Assembly: GCF_014138435.1 (NCBI RefSeq)
Contig: NZ_JACJIM010000005.1
Span: 248,001 to 312,000, forward strand
From: Methylobacterium fujisawaense
GTDB lineage: Bacteria > Pseudomonadota > Alphaproteobacteria > Rhizobiales > Beijerinckiaceae
Reading direction: 5' to 3'
DNA length: 64,000 nucleotides
The notes beneath the pieces were generated by a model, which worked only from the letters and a program-made list of their open reading frames with translations, had not been told where the DNA came from and ran no database searches. The position numbers were made by a program, and so were the translations under genes. Shown here in pieces: positions 25,642 through 34,959 of the stretch; the first letter of the stretch is position 1; each line of letters begins with the position of its first letter.

Positions 25642-27288
25642 ATGGGCGAGTGGCGCGGTGAGAGGCGGGCGCGGGACGCGCGCATCGCGGCGGGGCGCGC
25701 CCACGCGGACGGCAAGGTCGTGCCGGCCGGGGCCGTGGTCGACCTGCTGGAGTCGATCCTGCGGCCCGGCGACCGTGTCTGTCTCGAGGGCGATAATCAG
25801 AAGCAGGCCGACTGCCTCGCCCGCGGCCTGAGCGCCTGCGATCCCGACAAGATCCACGACCTGCACATGGTCCAGTCGGGGATCGTGCTGCCCGAGCACC
25901 TCGACGTGTTCGAGACCGGGATCGCGAAGCGGCTCGACTACTCGTATTCCGGTCCGCAGGGCGCCCGCATCGCCAAGATGCTCTACGGCGGCCAGATCGA
26001 GCTCGGCGCGGTCCACACCTACCTGGAGCTGTTCGCCCGCTACTTCGTCGATCTGACGCCCAACGTGGCGCTGATCGCCGGCGTTTCGGCCGACCGGAAC
26101 GGCAACCTGTATACGGGGCCGAACACCGAGGACACGCCGACCGTCGTGGAGGCGACCGCCTTCAAGAACGGCGTCGTGGTCGCGCAGGTCAACGAGATCG
26201 TCGACACGGTGCCGCGGGTCGACATCCCGGGCGACCGGGTGGACTTCGTGGTCGAGGCCGACACGCCGTTCTACGTCGAGCCGCTCTTCACCCGCGATCC
26301 GGCGGCGATGACCGAGACCCAGATCCTGATCGCCATGATGGCGATCAAGGGGATCTATGCCGAGTACGGCATCCGCCGGCTGAACCACGGAATCGGTTTC
26401 GGGACCGCGGCGATCGAGCTGCTGCTGCCGACCTACGGCGAGAAGCTCGGCCTGAAAGGCAAGATCGCCACCCACTGGGCGCTCAACCCGCACCCGACCC
26501 TCATCCCGGCGATCGAATCCGGCTGGGTCAAGCAGGTCCACTGCTTCGGCTCCGAGGTCGGGATGGACCGCTACATCCGTGAGCGGCCCGACATCTTCTT
26601 CACCGGCGCGGACGGAAGTCTGCGCTCGAACCGGGCTTTCTGTCAGACCGCCGGTCTCTACGCCTGCGACATGTTCATCGGGGCGACGCTCCAGATCGAC
26701 CTGATGGGCCATTCCTCGACCGTCACGCAGTCCCGGGTGGCGGGTTTCGGGGGGGCCCCCAACATGGGCTCGGACCCGCATGGCCGGCGCCATCCCTCCG
26801 ATGCTTGGATGAAGGCCGGCCGTGAGGGCCAGATCGTCGGCGACCCGGCGCTGATGCGCGGGCGCAAGCTCGTGGTGCAGCTGGTGGAGACCTTCGGCGA
26901 CAAGCTGGTCCCGACCTTCGTGGAGAAGCTCGACGCCCTCGAACTGGCGAAGAAAATCGGCCTCGAACTGGCGCCGGTCATGATCTACGCCGACGACGTG
27001 ACCCACATCGTCACCGAGGAGGGTATCGCGAACCTCCTGCTCTGCCGGGACGCGGACGAGCGCGAGCAGGCGATCCGGGGCGTCGCCGGCTACACCGAGG
27101 TCGGTCGCGGCCGGGACCGGACGAAGGTGGAGGCGCTGCGCGCCCGGGGTGTCATCCGTCGCCCCGAGGATCTCGGCATCGAGCCCCTGGACGCCGACCG
27201 GGCGCTGCTCGCCGCGAAGTCGATCAAGGATCTCGTGCATTGGTCCGGCGGGCTCTACGAGCCGCCGGCCCGGTTCCGTAACTGGTGA
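25642..27288 (+). CDS. mdcA: Malonate decarboxylase alpha subunit (acetyl-ACP:malonate ACP transferase)
   Basis: MdcA exchanges acetyl for malonyl on the carrier subunit MdcC, the first step of the cytosolic malonate decarboxylase cycle. The 548-residue length and sequence (CLEGDNQKQADCLAR, MVQSGIVLPEHLDVFE, SYSGPQGARIAKML, LNHGIGFGTAAIELLLP) fit the family. ATG 25642 has a GGAG 8 nt upstream. It is the first gene of mdcACDEGH; a 39-nt gap separates mdcC. Confidence 0.96.
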   Translation: MGEWRGERRARDARIAAGRAHADGKVVPAGAVVDLLESILRPGDRVCLEGDNQKQADCLARGLSACDPDKIHDLHMVQSGIVLPEHLDVFETGIAKRLDYSYSGPQGARIAKMLYGGQIELGAVHTYLELFARYFVDLTPNVALIAGVSADRNGNLYTGPNTEDTPTVVEATAFKNGVVVAQVNEIVDTVPRVDIPGDRVDFVVEADTPFYVEPLFTRDPAAMTETQILIAMMAIKGIYAEYGIRRLNHGIGFGTAAIELLLPTYGEKLGLKGKIATHWALNPHPTLIPAIESGWVKQVHCFGSEVGMDRYIRERPDIFFTGADGSLRSNRAFCQTAGLYACDMFIGATLQIDLMGHSSTVTQSRVAGFGGAPNMGSDPHGRRHPSDAWMKAGREGQIVGDPALMRGRKLVVQLVETFGDKLVPTFVEKLDALELAKKIGLELAPVMIYADDVTHIVTEEGIANLLLCRDADEREQAIRGVAGYTEVGRGRDRTKVEALRARGVIRRPEDLGIEPLDADRALLAAKSIKDLVHWSGGLYEPPARFRNW

Positions 27289-27327
27289 GCGGCGCGCGAT
27301 GAAGGGTGCTCTGGCAAGGAGCCGGCC

Positions 27328-27636
27328 ATGGAATCTCTGACCTTCCGCCACACCACGAAGAAGCCGCTGCCCGGCTCGGTGCCGAGCGCGATCACCGGCG
27401 TCGTGGCGTCCGGCAACTTGGAGATTCTTCTGGAGCGCGTCCTGCCGCCGGATGCCTGCGAGGTGGCCATCGAGACCCCGATCGCCGGCTACGGCGACGT
27501 CTGGGAGGCGGTGGTGGCCGATTTCGTCGCCCGGGCGCAGCCCGGGGGCCTGCGCATCAGCATCAACGACGGCGGTGCCCGCCCCGACACCGTGTCGCTG
27601 CGCCTGCTCCAGGGCGCGCGGCTGATGGAGGCCTGA
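27328..27636 (+). CDS. mdcC: Malonate decarboxylase acyl carrier (delta) subunit
   Basis: A 102-residue carrier protein. It bears 2'-(5''-phosphoribosyl)-3'-dephospho-CoA rather than phosphopantetheine. By alignment with the Klebsiella subunit (attachment Ser25 in GSGDMEV) the modified residue here is S28 in VVASGNLEIL. C-terminal NDGGARPDTVSLRL is typical. It lies 2 nt before mdcD. Confidence 0.93.
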   Translation: MESLTFRHTTKKPLPGSVPSAITGVVASGNLEILLERVLPPDACEVAIETPIAGYGDVWEAVVADFVARAQPGGLRISINDGGARPDTVSLRLLQGARLMEA

Positions 27637-27638
27637 CC

Positions 27639-28568
27639 ATGGCTGGCGACCGCGCCGCGAGCATCGATCCGGACGCCCTGAGCTGGTACGAGGCCACCGC
27701 CCGCCAGCGGGTGCTGGCGCTCACCGATCCGGGAAGCTTCCGCGAGTTCCTGCCGCCGACGGAGCGGCGCATGAGCCCGCACCTGCCGCTCTTCGACCTG
27801 CCGCGCGCCTTCGACGACGGCATCGTGGTCGGCCGCGCGCGCCTCGACGGCGAACCGGTCCTGATCGCCGCCCAGGAGGGCCGCTTCATGGGCGGGGCCT
27901 TCGGCGAGGTGCATGGGGGCAAGCTGGTCGGCCTGCTCCGGGCGGCCCTGGCGCTGAAGCCGAAGGCGGTGCTGATCCTGTTCGACACCGGCGGCGTCCG
28001 CCTGCAGGAGGCCAATGCCGGCGAGACGGCCATCGCCGAGGCCATGCGGGCCATCGTCGATGTGCGCGTCGCAGGCATCCCGGTGATCGGGCTGATCGGC
28101 GGCCGGGCCGGCTGCTACGGCGGCGGCGGCCTGATCGCCGGCACCTGCTCGCGGCTCGCGGTCTCGGAGGGCGGCCGCATCTCGGTGTCCGGCCCCGAGG
28201 TCATCGAGACCAACAAGGGCGCGGAGGAATTCGATTCCCGCGACCGGGCGCTGGTCTGGCGCACCATGGGCGGCAAGCACCGCCGCCTGATCGGGGGTGC
28301 CGACGCCTTCTGCGCCGACACCGTCTCGGCCTTCCGCAAGGCCGCCCGCGATCTCGTCGGCCGCGCGCCGGCCTTCGACCTGGACACCCTCGAGGCCGAG
28401 CAGGCCCGCCTGGAAGCCCGGATCGACCGGTTCGGCGATTGCCGCGACGCCACGGATGTCTGGGCCCGCCTGGGCGTGAACGATCCCGAATCCGTGCCGG
28501 CAATGGATACGGACGCCTTCGCGGAGACCGTGGCACGAAGCCCGGAGGCCGACCATGACGCTCGCTGA
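27639..28568 (+). CDS. mdcD: Malonate decarboxylase beta subunit
   Basis: With MdcE it forms the carboxyltransferase-like catalytic core that decarboxylates malonyl-S-carrier to acetyl-S-carrier. The 309-residue protein shows the crotonase-type fold: ALKPKAVLILFDTGGVRLQEANAG, read in parts, and GGRAGCYGGGGLIAGTCS, which forms an oxyanion site. The start ATG 27639 follows the mdcC stop by 2 nt. The 3' end overlaps mdcE by 14 nt. Confidence 0.94.
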   Translation: MAGDRAASIDPDALSWYEATARQRVLALTDPGSFREFLPPTERRMSPHLPLFDLPRAFDDGIVVGRARLDGEPVLIAAQEGRFMGGAFGEVHGGKLVGLLRAALALKPKAVLILFDTGGVRLQEANAGETAIAEAMRAIVDVRVAGIPVIGLIGGRAGCYGGGGLIAGTCSRLAVSEGGRISVSGPEVIETNKGAEEFDSRDRALVWRTMGGKHRRLIGGADAFCADTVSAFRKAARDLVGRAPAFDLDTLEAEQARLEARIDRFGDCRDATDVWARLGVNDPESVPAMDTDAFAETVARSPEADHDAR

Positions 28569-29271
28569 GATCCTCGCCTCCCTCTTCCCGCAGGGCCACG
28601 CGGTCGCGGTGCGCGAGGGCCTCGTGACCGGCACCGGTCCGTTCGGGGACGGCCCGATGCACGTGGTGGGCATCGACGGCGACACGCCCCTCGGCGTCGA
28701 CGGGGCGCTCGTCCTGTCGCGCGCCGTGCTCAATGCCGTGCGCACCGGCGACCGCGCGCCGATCCTGGTGGCGGTGGATTCCGACAGCCAGCGCATGAGC
28801 CGCCGTGACGAGCTTTTGGGTCTCAACGAATGCCTCGCCCATCTCGCCAAGGCGCTGCTCCTGGCGGATCGGTCGGGCCATCCGACGATCGGGCTGATCT
28901 ACGGCCACACGGCCGCCGGCGCCTTCATCGCCACGGCCCTCGCGACGCGGGTCCTGGCGGCACTGCCCGGGGCCAATCCCAGCGTCATGGATCTGCCGTC
29001 CGTCGCCCGGGTGACCAAGCTGCCCCTCGACACCCTTGAGGAGATGGCCAAGTCGACCCCCGTCTTCGCCCCCGGCCTGGACAACATGGTGGCGGCCGGT
29101 GCCGTCCACGTCGTTCTGGACCCGGACCGGCCCCTTGGCAGCCAGATCCGCGCGGTGATCGACACGATCGAGGCGGAGGACGTCCGCGACCGGCTGGGCG
29201 CCGAGCGGGGCGGCCGCCTGGTCGCCCACACCGTCGCGGCGGCCGTCGCCGATCAGGCGCGCCTTGGCTGA
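28555..29271 (+). CDS. mdcE: Malonate decarboxylase gamma subunit
   Basis: Partner of MdcD in the decarboxylase core. The 238-residue protein includes VDSDSQRMSRRDELLGLNE, read in parts, IGLIYGHTAAGAFIATAL and MDLPSVARVTKLP, matching the gamma family. It overlaps mdcD by 14 nt and mdcG by 8 nt, so the subunits are made by coupled translation. Confidence 0.93.
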   Translation: MTLAEILASLFPQGHAVAVREGLVTGTGPFGDGPMHVVGIDGDTPLGVDGALVLSRAVLNAVRTGDRAPILVAVDSDSQRMSRRDELLGLNECLAHLAKALLLADRSGHPTIGLIYGHTAAGAFIATALATRVLAALPGANPSVMDLPSVARVTKLPLDTLEEMAKSTPVFAPGLDNMVAAGAVHVVLDPDRPLGSQIRAVIDTIEAEDVRDRLGAERGGRLVAHTVAAAVADQARLG

Positions 29272-29923
29272 GCCCTTCCGACGCCACGACCTCGTCCGCG
29301 TCGATCCGGCGGCCTGGGACGCGTGGCGCGCGGACCGGCCCGATCTCGGCGCCGTCCCCCATCTGGAAGGCTGGGCCTCGGCGGGCCGGCCCTTGATCGT
29401 CCGCCGCCGTGTTCCCGGGGAGACCGGCGACGCGGTGCCGCTCGGCCTGCCGCTGCCGCCCGCGGACGGTAAGCGGCGGATCGGGCTCGCCCTGCCGGCA
29501 TCCGCGCTGTCGCCCGTACCGGCGGTGAGCCTCACCGAGGCCGCCGCCCACGCCCCGGCGTCATGGGGTCCGGCCGTCGACGCCCTCACGGCGCTCGGCC
29601 GACGGCACGGCCTGGTGCCGCGCCCCTTCGGCAGCCTCCTCTGGCAGGCTGTCACGGGCCTCACCTACCTGAGCGCCGCCTCCGACCTCGACCTGCTCTG
29701 GCCGTGCCGAGTTCCGGTGCCGGTCGGTCTTCTCGACGGTATCGCCGCCGTGGCTGAGACGGCACCGATGGGCATCGATGGGGAGATCCTGCTGCCGGAC
29801 GGCGCCGGTCTGCACTGGCGCGAGCTGCGCGACGCGCCGGAAGACGGTTCGGTGCTCGCCAAGAGCCTGGACCGTCTAGCCCTGCAGGCGGTCGCGGGCC
29901 TGCGCGGCCCCGGCCCGGCATGA
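29264..29923 (+). CDS. mdcG: Phosphoribosyl-dephospho-CoA transferase (holo-ACP synthase)
   Basis: MdcG attaches the prosthetic group to MdcC. The 219-residue protein has the nucleotidyltransferase motif SDLDLLW (two catalytic aspartates) preceded by RPFGSLLWQAVTGLTYL. Translation appears to start at TTG 29264, inside the end of mdcE, since the protein begins with the usual MAEPFRRHDLV-like N-terminus. The stop overlaps the mdcH start (ATGA). Confidence 0.88.
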   Translation: MAEPFRRHDLVRVDPAAWDAWRADRPDLGAVPHLEGWASAGRPLIVRRRVPGETGDAVPLGLPLPPADGKRRIGLALPASALSPVPAVSLTEAAAHAPASWGPAVDALTALGRRHGLVPRPFGSLLWQAVTGLTYLSAASDLDLLWPCRVPVPVGLLDGIAAVAETAPMGIDGEILLPDGAGLHWRELRDAPEDGSVLAKSLDRLALQAVAGLRGPGPA

Positions 29924-30846
29924 CCCTCGCGATCCTCCTCTCCGGGCAGGGCGGCCAGCACCCGGCCATGTTCGACCTCACGGCCGATCATCCGGCCGCG
30001 CAGGAGGTGTTCGCTTCCGCCAGACCGCTTCTCGGCGGCACCGATCCGCGCGACCTGGCCCGCGCGGGCGGCGACAACCTGCAGGCGAACCGGACCGGTC
30101 AGATCCTGTGCTGCGTCGCCGCCCTGACGGCGTGGCGGGCGCTGGCCGGGGCGGCATCGGACCGCTCGATCGTGGCCGGCTACAGCATCGGCGATCTCGC
30201 GGCCTGGGGCGTCGCCGGACGCCTCGACCACGCGGACGTGCTCGCTCTCGCTGCGCGACGCGCGGAGGCCATGGATGCCGCTTCCGGCGCGGGGTTCGGG
30301 CTGGCGGGGATCCGCGGTCTGAGCCTCGACGCGCTCGCGGATCTTGCGGCACGCCACGGTTGCCACCTCGCCATCCGCAACGCGGCCGACAGCGGCGTCG
30401 TCGGCGGTCCGCGCGAGGCGCTGGCGGCGCTGTGCCGGGATGCGACCGGCTCGGGCGCGCAGCGGGCCGTGGTCCTGCCCGTCCACACGCCGTCGCATAC
30501 GCCCCTGTTGGATGCCGCAACGGTGGCCTTCCGGGACGCGCTCGCCGCGGTGTCGCCGCGCCGTCCGCCGGCCCGCGCGCCGCGCCTGGTCAGCGGGCTG
30601 GACGGGAGCACGGTGTTTCGCGACGCGGACGGTCGCGAGAAGCTGGCGCTTCAGATCTCGCGCACGATCGACTGGGCCGCCTGCCTTGAGGCGTGCCGCG
30701 AGTACGGCGCGGACCGCGTGCTCGAACTCGGGCCGGGGCATGCCCTCGCCACGATGGCCCGGGCCGCCCTCCCGGCGGCACGCGTCCACGCCGTCGAGGA
30801 ATTCCGCTCGCTCAGCGGTGTGACGGACTGGCTCGCGCGACCTTAG
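29920..30846 (+). CDS. mdcH: Malonyl-CoA:acyl carrier protein transacylase
   Basis: MdcH loads the carrier with malonyl from malonyl-CoA to start the cycle. The 308-residue FabD-fold protein has LLSGQGGQ at 6-12, the nucleophile S89 in GYSIGD, and the histidine in LPVHTPSHTPLL. ATG 29920 overlaps the mdcG stop. It is the last gene of the operon. In several bacteria mdcB sits between mdcG and mdcH; here there is no room for it. Confidence 0.92.
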   Translation: MTLAILLSGQGGQHPAMFDLTADHPAAQEVFASARPLLGGTDPRDLARAGGDNLQANRTGQILCCVAALTAWRALAGAASDRSIVAGYSIGDLAAWGVAGRLDHADVLALAARRAEAMDAASGAGFGLAGIRGLSLDALADLAARHGCHLAIRNAADSGVVGGPREALAALCRDATGSGAQRAVVLPVHTPSHTPLLDAATVAFRDALAAVSPRRPPARAPRLVSGLDGSTVFRDADGREKLALQISRTIDWAACLEACREYGADRVLELGPGHALATMARAALPAARVHAVEEFRSLSGVTDWLARP

Positions 30847-30968
30847 TCACGCCGCACATATGCCGCACATCCATTGCGGTTGGCCGTGCCTCTGCGACGC
30901 TAGTCTGGTGATGGGCCAGTCCGGCCCCGCTCGCCTGGCACAATACTGATGTCGACACCTCGCCTTGA

Positions 30969-32006
<1,038 letters not shown>

Positions 32007-32075
32007 GGCGGCCGGGCTCGCCGGAGGCGGGCCCCGGATCCATATGGCGCGCATCCGCAGTCGGGAGAGCGCGCC

Positions 32076-33557
32076 GTGAAGACCTACCAGCTCTACATCG
32101 ACGGGCAATTCGTCGATCCGGTCGAGGGCTCGTGGTTCGAGTCCATCGATCCCTATCGCGGTGAGTCCTGGGCCCGGATCCCACGTGCCGGGCGGGCCGA
32201 TGTCGACCGGGCGGTGGCCGCCGCAAAGCGCGCCATGTGGGAGGGCCCCTGGGCCACCATGACGGCCACCGCGCGCGGCAAGGTGCTGCGCCGGATCGGC
32301 GACCTCGTGGAGCGCGAAGCGAAGGCTCTCGCCGAGGTCGAGGTCCGCGACAACGGCAAGCTGTTCGCCGAGATGTACGGCCAGACCCGCTACCAGCCGG
32401 AATGGTGGTGGTACTATGCGGGGCTGGCCGACAAGGTCGAGGGCGCACAGGTGCCGATCGACAAGCCCGAGACCTTCGCGTTCACCCGGCACGAGCCGGT
32501 GGGCGTGGTCGGGGCGCTGACGGCGTGGAACTCGCCGCTCCTGTTCGTGGCCTGGAAATGCGCGCCCGCGCTCGCGGCCGGCTGCGCGGTCGTGGTGAAG
32601 CCTTCCGAGTTCGCCTCAGCCAGCACGCTGGAATTCGCCCGGCTCACCAAGGAGGCGGGGCTGCCCGACGGAATGTTCAACGTCATCACCGGCTTCGGCG
32701 GCGAGGCCGGCAGCGCGATCGTCGAGCATCCGGACGTTGCCAAGATCACCTTCACGGGCTCTGACGTGACCGGCGCGAAGGTCTACGAAGCGGCCGCGCG
32801 CCAGATCAAGCGCGTCTCCCTGGAACTCGGCGGCAAGTCGCCCAACATCGTCTTCGCCGATGCCGACCTGAAGGCCGCCGCCGCGGGCGCGATCTCGGGC
32901 ATCTTCGCGGCCACCGGGCAGACCTGCATCGCCGGCTCGCGCCTGCTGGTTCAGAACAGCATCCGCCAGGAATTCACCGACCGACTGATCGAACTCGCCC
33001 GAACCGCCAAGCTCGGCGACCCGATGCAGGCGGACACCAATATCGGGCCGATCACCACGCCGCCGCAATACACGAAGGTGCTCGACTACATCGCGCTGGC
33101 CAAGAGCGAAGGGGCCCGCTGCGTCTTCGGCGGCAATCCCGCCTCCGGTCCCGGCGTGCTCGGCGGCCAGTTCGTCGAGCCGACGATCTTCACCGGCGTC
33201 ACCAACGACATGCGCATCGCCCAGGAGGAGGTGTTTGGCCCGGTCCTGTCGATCATCGGCTTCGAGGACGAGGCCGAGGCGCTCCGGCTCGGCAACGACG
33301 TGATCTACGGGCTCGCCGCCGGCGTTTGGACGCAGGATATCGGCCGCGCGATGCGGATGTCGAAGGGGCTGCGGGCCGGCACCGTCTGGGTGAACACCTA
33401 CCGGGCGGTGAGCTACATGATGCCGTTCGGCGGCATGAAGCGCTCCGGCATCGGCCGCGAGAGCGGCATCGGGTCGATCCGCGAGTTCCTGGAGACCAAG
33501 AGCGTCTGGATCTCGACCAGCCGCGACGCGCCGGAGAACCCCTTCGTCATGCGGTGA
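32076..33557 (+). CDS. Aldehyde dehydrogenase family protein
   Basis: A 493-residue NAD(P)-dependent aldehyde dehydrogenase with E250 in LELGGKSPN and the catalytic C284 in TGQTCIAGSR. It is distinct from the acetaldehyde dehydrogenase at 12.5 kb: here the Cys context is the general form and the N-terminus carries YIDGQFVDP. Substrate is unknown; relatives act on sugar- or amino-acid-derived semialdehydes. It lies 69 nt after gmd in the same direction, which may place it in the polysaccharide operon or be coincidence. Confidence 0.88.
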   Translation: MKTYQLYIDGQFVDPVEGSWFESIDPYRGESWARIPRAGRADVDRAVAAAKRAMWEGPWATMTATARGKVLRRIGDLVEREAKALAEVEVRDNGKLFAEMYGQTRYQPEWWWYYAGLADKVEGAQVPIDKPETFAFTRHEPVGVVGALTAWNSPLLFVAWKCAPALAAGCAVVVKPSEFASASTLEFARLTKEAGLPDGMFNVITGFGGEAGSAIVEHPDVAKITFTGSDVTGAKVYEAAARQIKRVSLELGGKSPNIVFADADLKAAAAGAISGIFAATGQTCIAGSRLLVQNSIRQEFTDRLIELARTAKLGDPMQADTNIGPITTPPQYTKVLDYIALAKSEGARCVFGGNPASGPGVLGGQFVEPTIFTGVTNDMRIAQEEVFGPVLSIIGFEDEAEALRLGNDVIYGLAAGVWTQDIGRAMRMSKGLRAGTVWVNTYRAVSYMMPFGGMKRSGIGRESGIGSIREFLETKSVWISTSRDAPENPFVMR

Positions 33558-33563
33558 TGGCAG

Positions 33564-33598
33564 CGGCCGCGCCGTCGCAGATCGCGGCGGCGCGGCCG
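33564..33598. terminator. Strong hairpin between convergent genes
   Basis: A perfect 11-bp outer stem (33564-33574 with 33588-33598) continues inward by a G-U and three G-C pairs around an AGATC loop, giving 15 bp. It fills the gap between the convergent aldehyde dehydrogenase and polymerase genes. It lacks a T-tract, so it may be a bidirectional transcription barrier or an RNA-protecting hairpin. Confidence 0.6.
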
Positions 33599-33602
33599 GC
33601 CT

Positions 33603-34856
33603 TCAGGGTCGCTGTCCGGTCGCGGATGCCGCGCGGTCGGGCGGCAGGGCGAGGGATGCCAGGATGAAGCCCATGAAGAAGAGGAAATACTGGTTGACCG
33701 ACAGCTCCTCGAACATCAGCGACGGGATGAGGAACAGGGCGCTGTAGGTCAGGAACGGCCCGAAGGCGGCGGGCGCCAGCAGGATCCGGCCCAGACCGGA
33801 GAGGAGCAGCAGCGCCACCGCGATGCCGCTCTGAAGCGCCAGCGAGACGAAGCCGTTATGCGGCGTCACGAGGCCGGTCAGGGCCTGAAGTTCCTCCCGC
33901 CTGGCGACCTCGCCGACGCCGAACGGGTATTCAACGACGAGCTGGAGCGCGGTCACGCCCGACAGGAACCGCTCGTCAAAATTGCCCGTGACGTTGCGAT
34001 CCTCGGCAAAGCGCCGCTCGATCGCCTGGGACAGGGTTCCCGGCAGAGGGATCTCGCCCGTCACCGCCCAGGCCACGAGCAGAAGACCGAGCACACCGAA
34101 CACGGCCAGCACGGCGGGCGCCTTGAGGTTCCGCCGCATCAGCAGGCCGAGGAACAGCAGCGGCATGAACAGGCCGGCGCGGTTGTTGGTGAAGGGGAAG
34201 CTCGCCAGCAGGGCCGCGAAATAGGCGAGATAGATCGCCTTCAGGCGATAGCGCAGGCTGAGCACCAGGGCCGCCGCCCCGCCCAGGGCGAAGACATGGC
34301 CGGTCTCGTTTCCCGAGGCCCAGAGGCCACCCTGCTTGTCCTGCACGAACAGCTTCAATTCCTCGTCGAGCCCGTCCGTGGGGACCGCGAGCCCGAACTT
34401 TTCGAGCTGCAGGCCCGAAGCGGCGAGCAGAAGCACGGCGAGGGAGGCGAGCAGGCCGGCGAGCAGGCCGATGCAGAACGCGTCCTCGACGCGCCGGTCG
34501 CGGAACATGACCAGCAGGATGAACGCCTGGACCACGTAGAGCAGGAGGACGAGGGTCAGGTAGACGTCGCCGGCCTGCTTGTGCGCCTTCAGCACCAGCG
34601 AGGCCGCGATGAGCGCCAGGATGCCGGCGAGCGGCGCGGCCTGACGCAAAGCTTCCGCGATGACGGCGCGGCGCAGCCCGAGCCAGGGGATGAGCAAAAA
34701 CGGGAGAAGATCGGACAGGCGCTGAAACGGCAGCCCGAAAGTCGAGGTCAGCACGTTGAAGTTCAGGGCCGCGCCGAGCAGGAACACCGCGACGCGATCC
34801 GCCAGCAGGGACGCGGCCGGCACACCTGTTCCGATGGGCACCGCCTGTCCCGTCAT
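33603..34856 (-). CDS. O-antigen ligase/polymerase-like membrane protein (Wzy-type)
   Basis: A 417-residue protein with about eleven hydrophobic helices and one large external loop (around residues 275-345) containing FDERFLSGVTALQLVVEYPFGVG, read in parts, and TGLVTPHNGFVSLALQSG. The TPHN motif is typical of the O-antigen ligase / Wzy polymerase superfamily. It should either polymerise repeat units or transfer glycan. Sequence cannot separate the two. It is the last gene of the minus-strand polysaccharide series, 103 nt after the flippase. Confidence 0.82.
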   Translation of the reverse strand: MTGQAVPIGTGVPAASLLADRVAVFLLGAALNFNVLTSTFGLPFQRLSDLLPFLLIPWLGLRRAVIAEALRQAAPLAGILALIAASLVLKAHKQAGDVYLTLVLLLYVVQAFILLVMFRDRRVEDAFCIGLLAGLLASLAVLLLAASGLQLEKFGLAVPTDGLDEELKLFVQDKQGGLWASGNETGHVFALGGAAALVLSLRYRLKAIYLAYFAALLASFPFTNNRAGLFMPLLFLGLLMRRNLKAPAVLAVFGVLGLLLVAWAVTGEIPLPGTLSQAIERRFAEDRNVTGNFDERFLSGVTALQLVVEYPFGVGEVARREELQALTGLVTPHNGFVSLALQSGIAVALLLLSGLGRILLAPAAFGPFLTYSALFLIPSLMFEELSVNQYFLFFMGFILASLALPPDRAASATGQRP

Positions 34857-34959
34857 GGTCCCGCACCGTCTGAACGCGCACCCGCCGCCGATAACCGTCT
34901 CCGCCGGCCGCGACCTTCGGCGGACAATGTCGTCCAGAAAGGTTGGCGGAGGGTGCAGA

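Noticed and set aside
25606..27351. A 581-codon minus-strand frame opposite mdcA
   Set aside because: Antisense shadow of mdcA, no domain seen.
30940..30960. TGGCAC upstream of gmd, a possible sigma54 -24 element
   Set aside because: The matching -12 element reads TGATG instead of TTGCA, so the sigma54 pattern fails.
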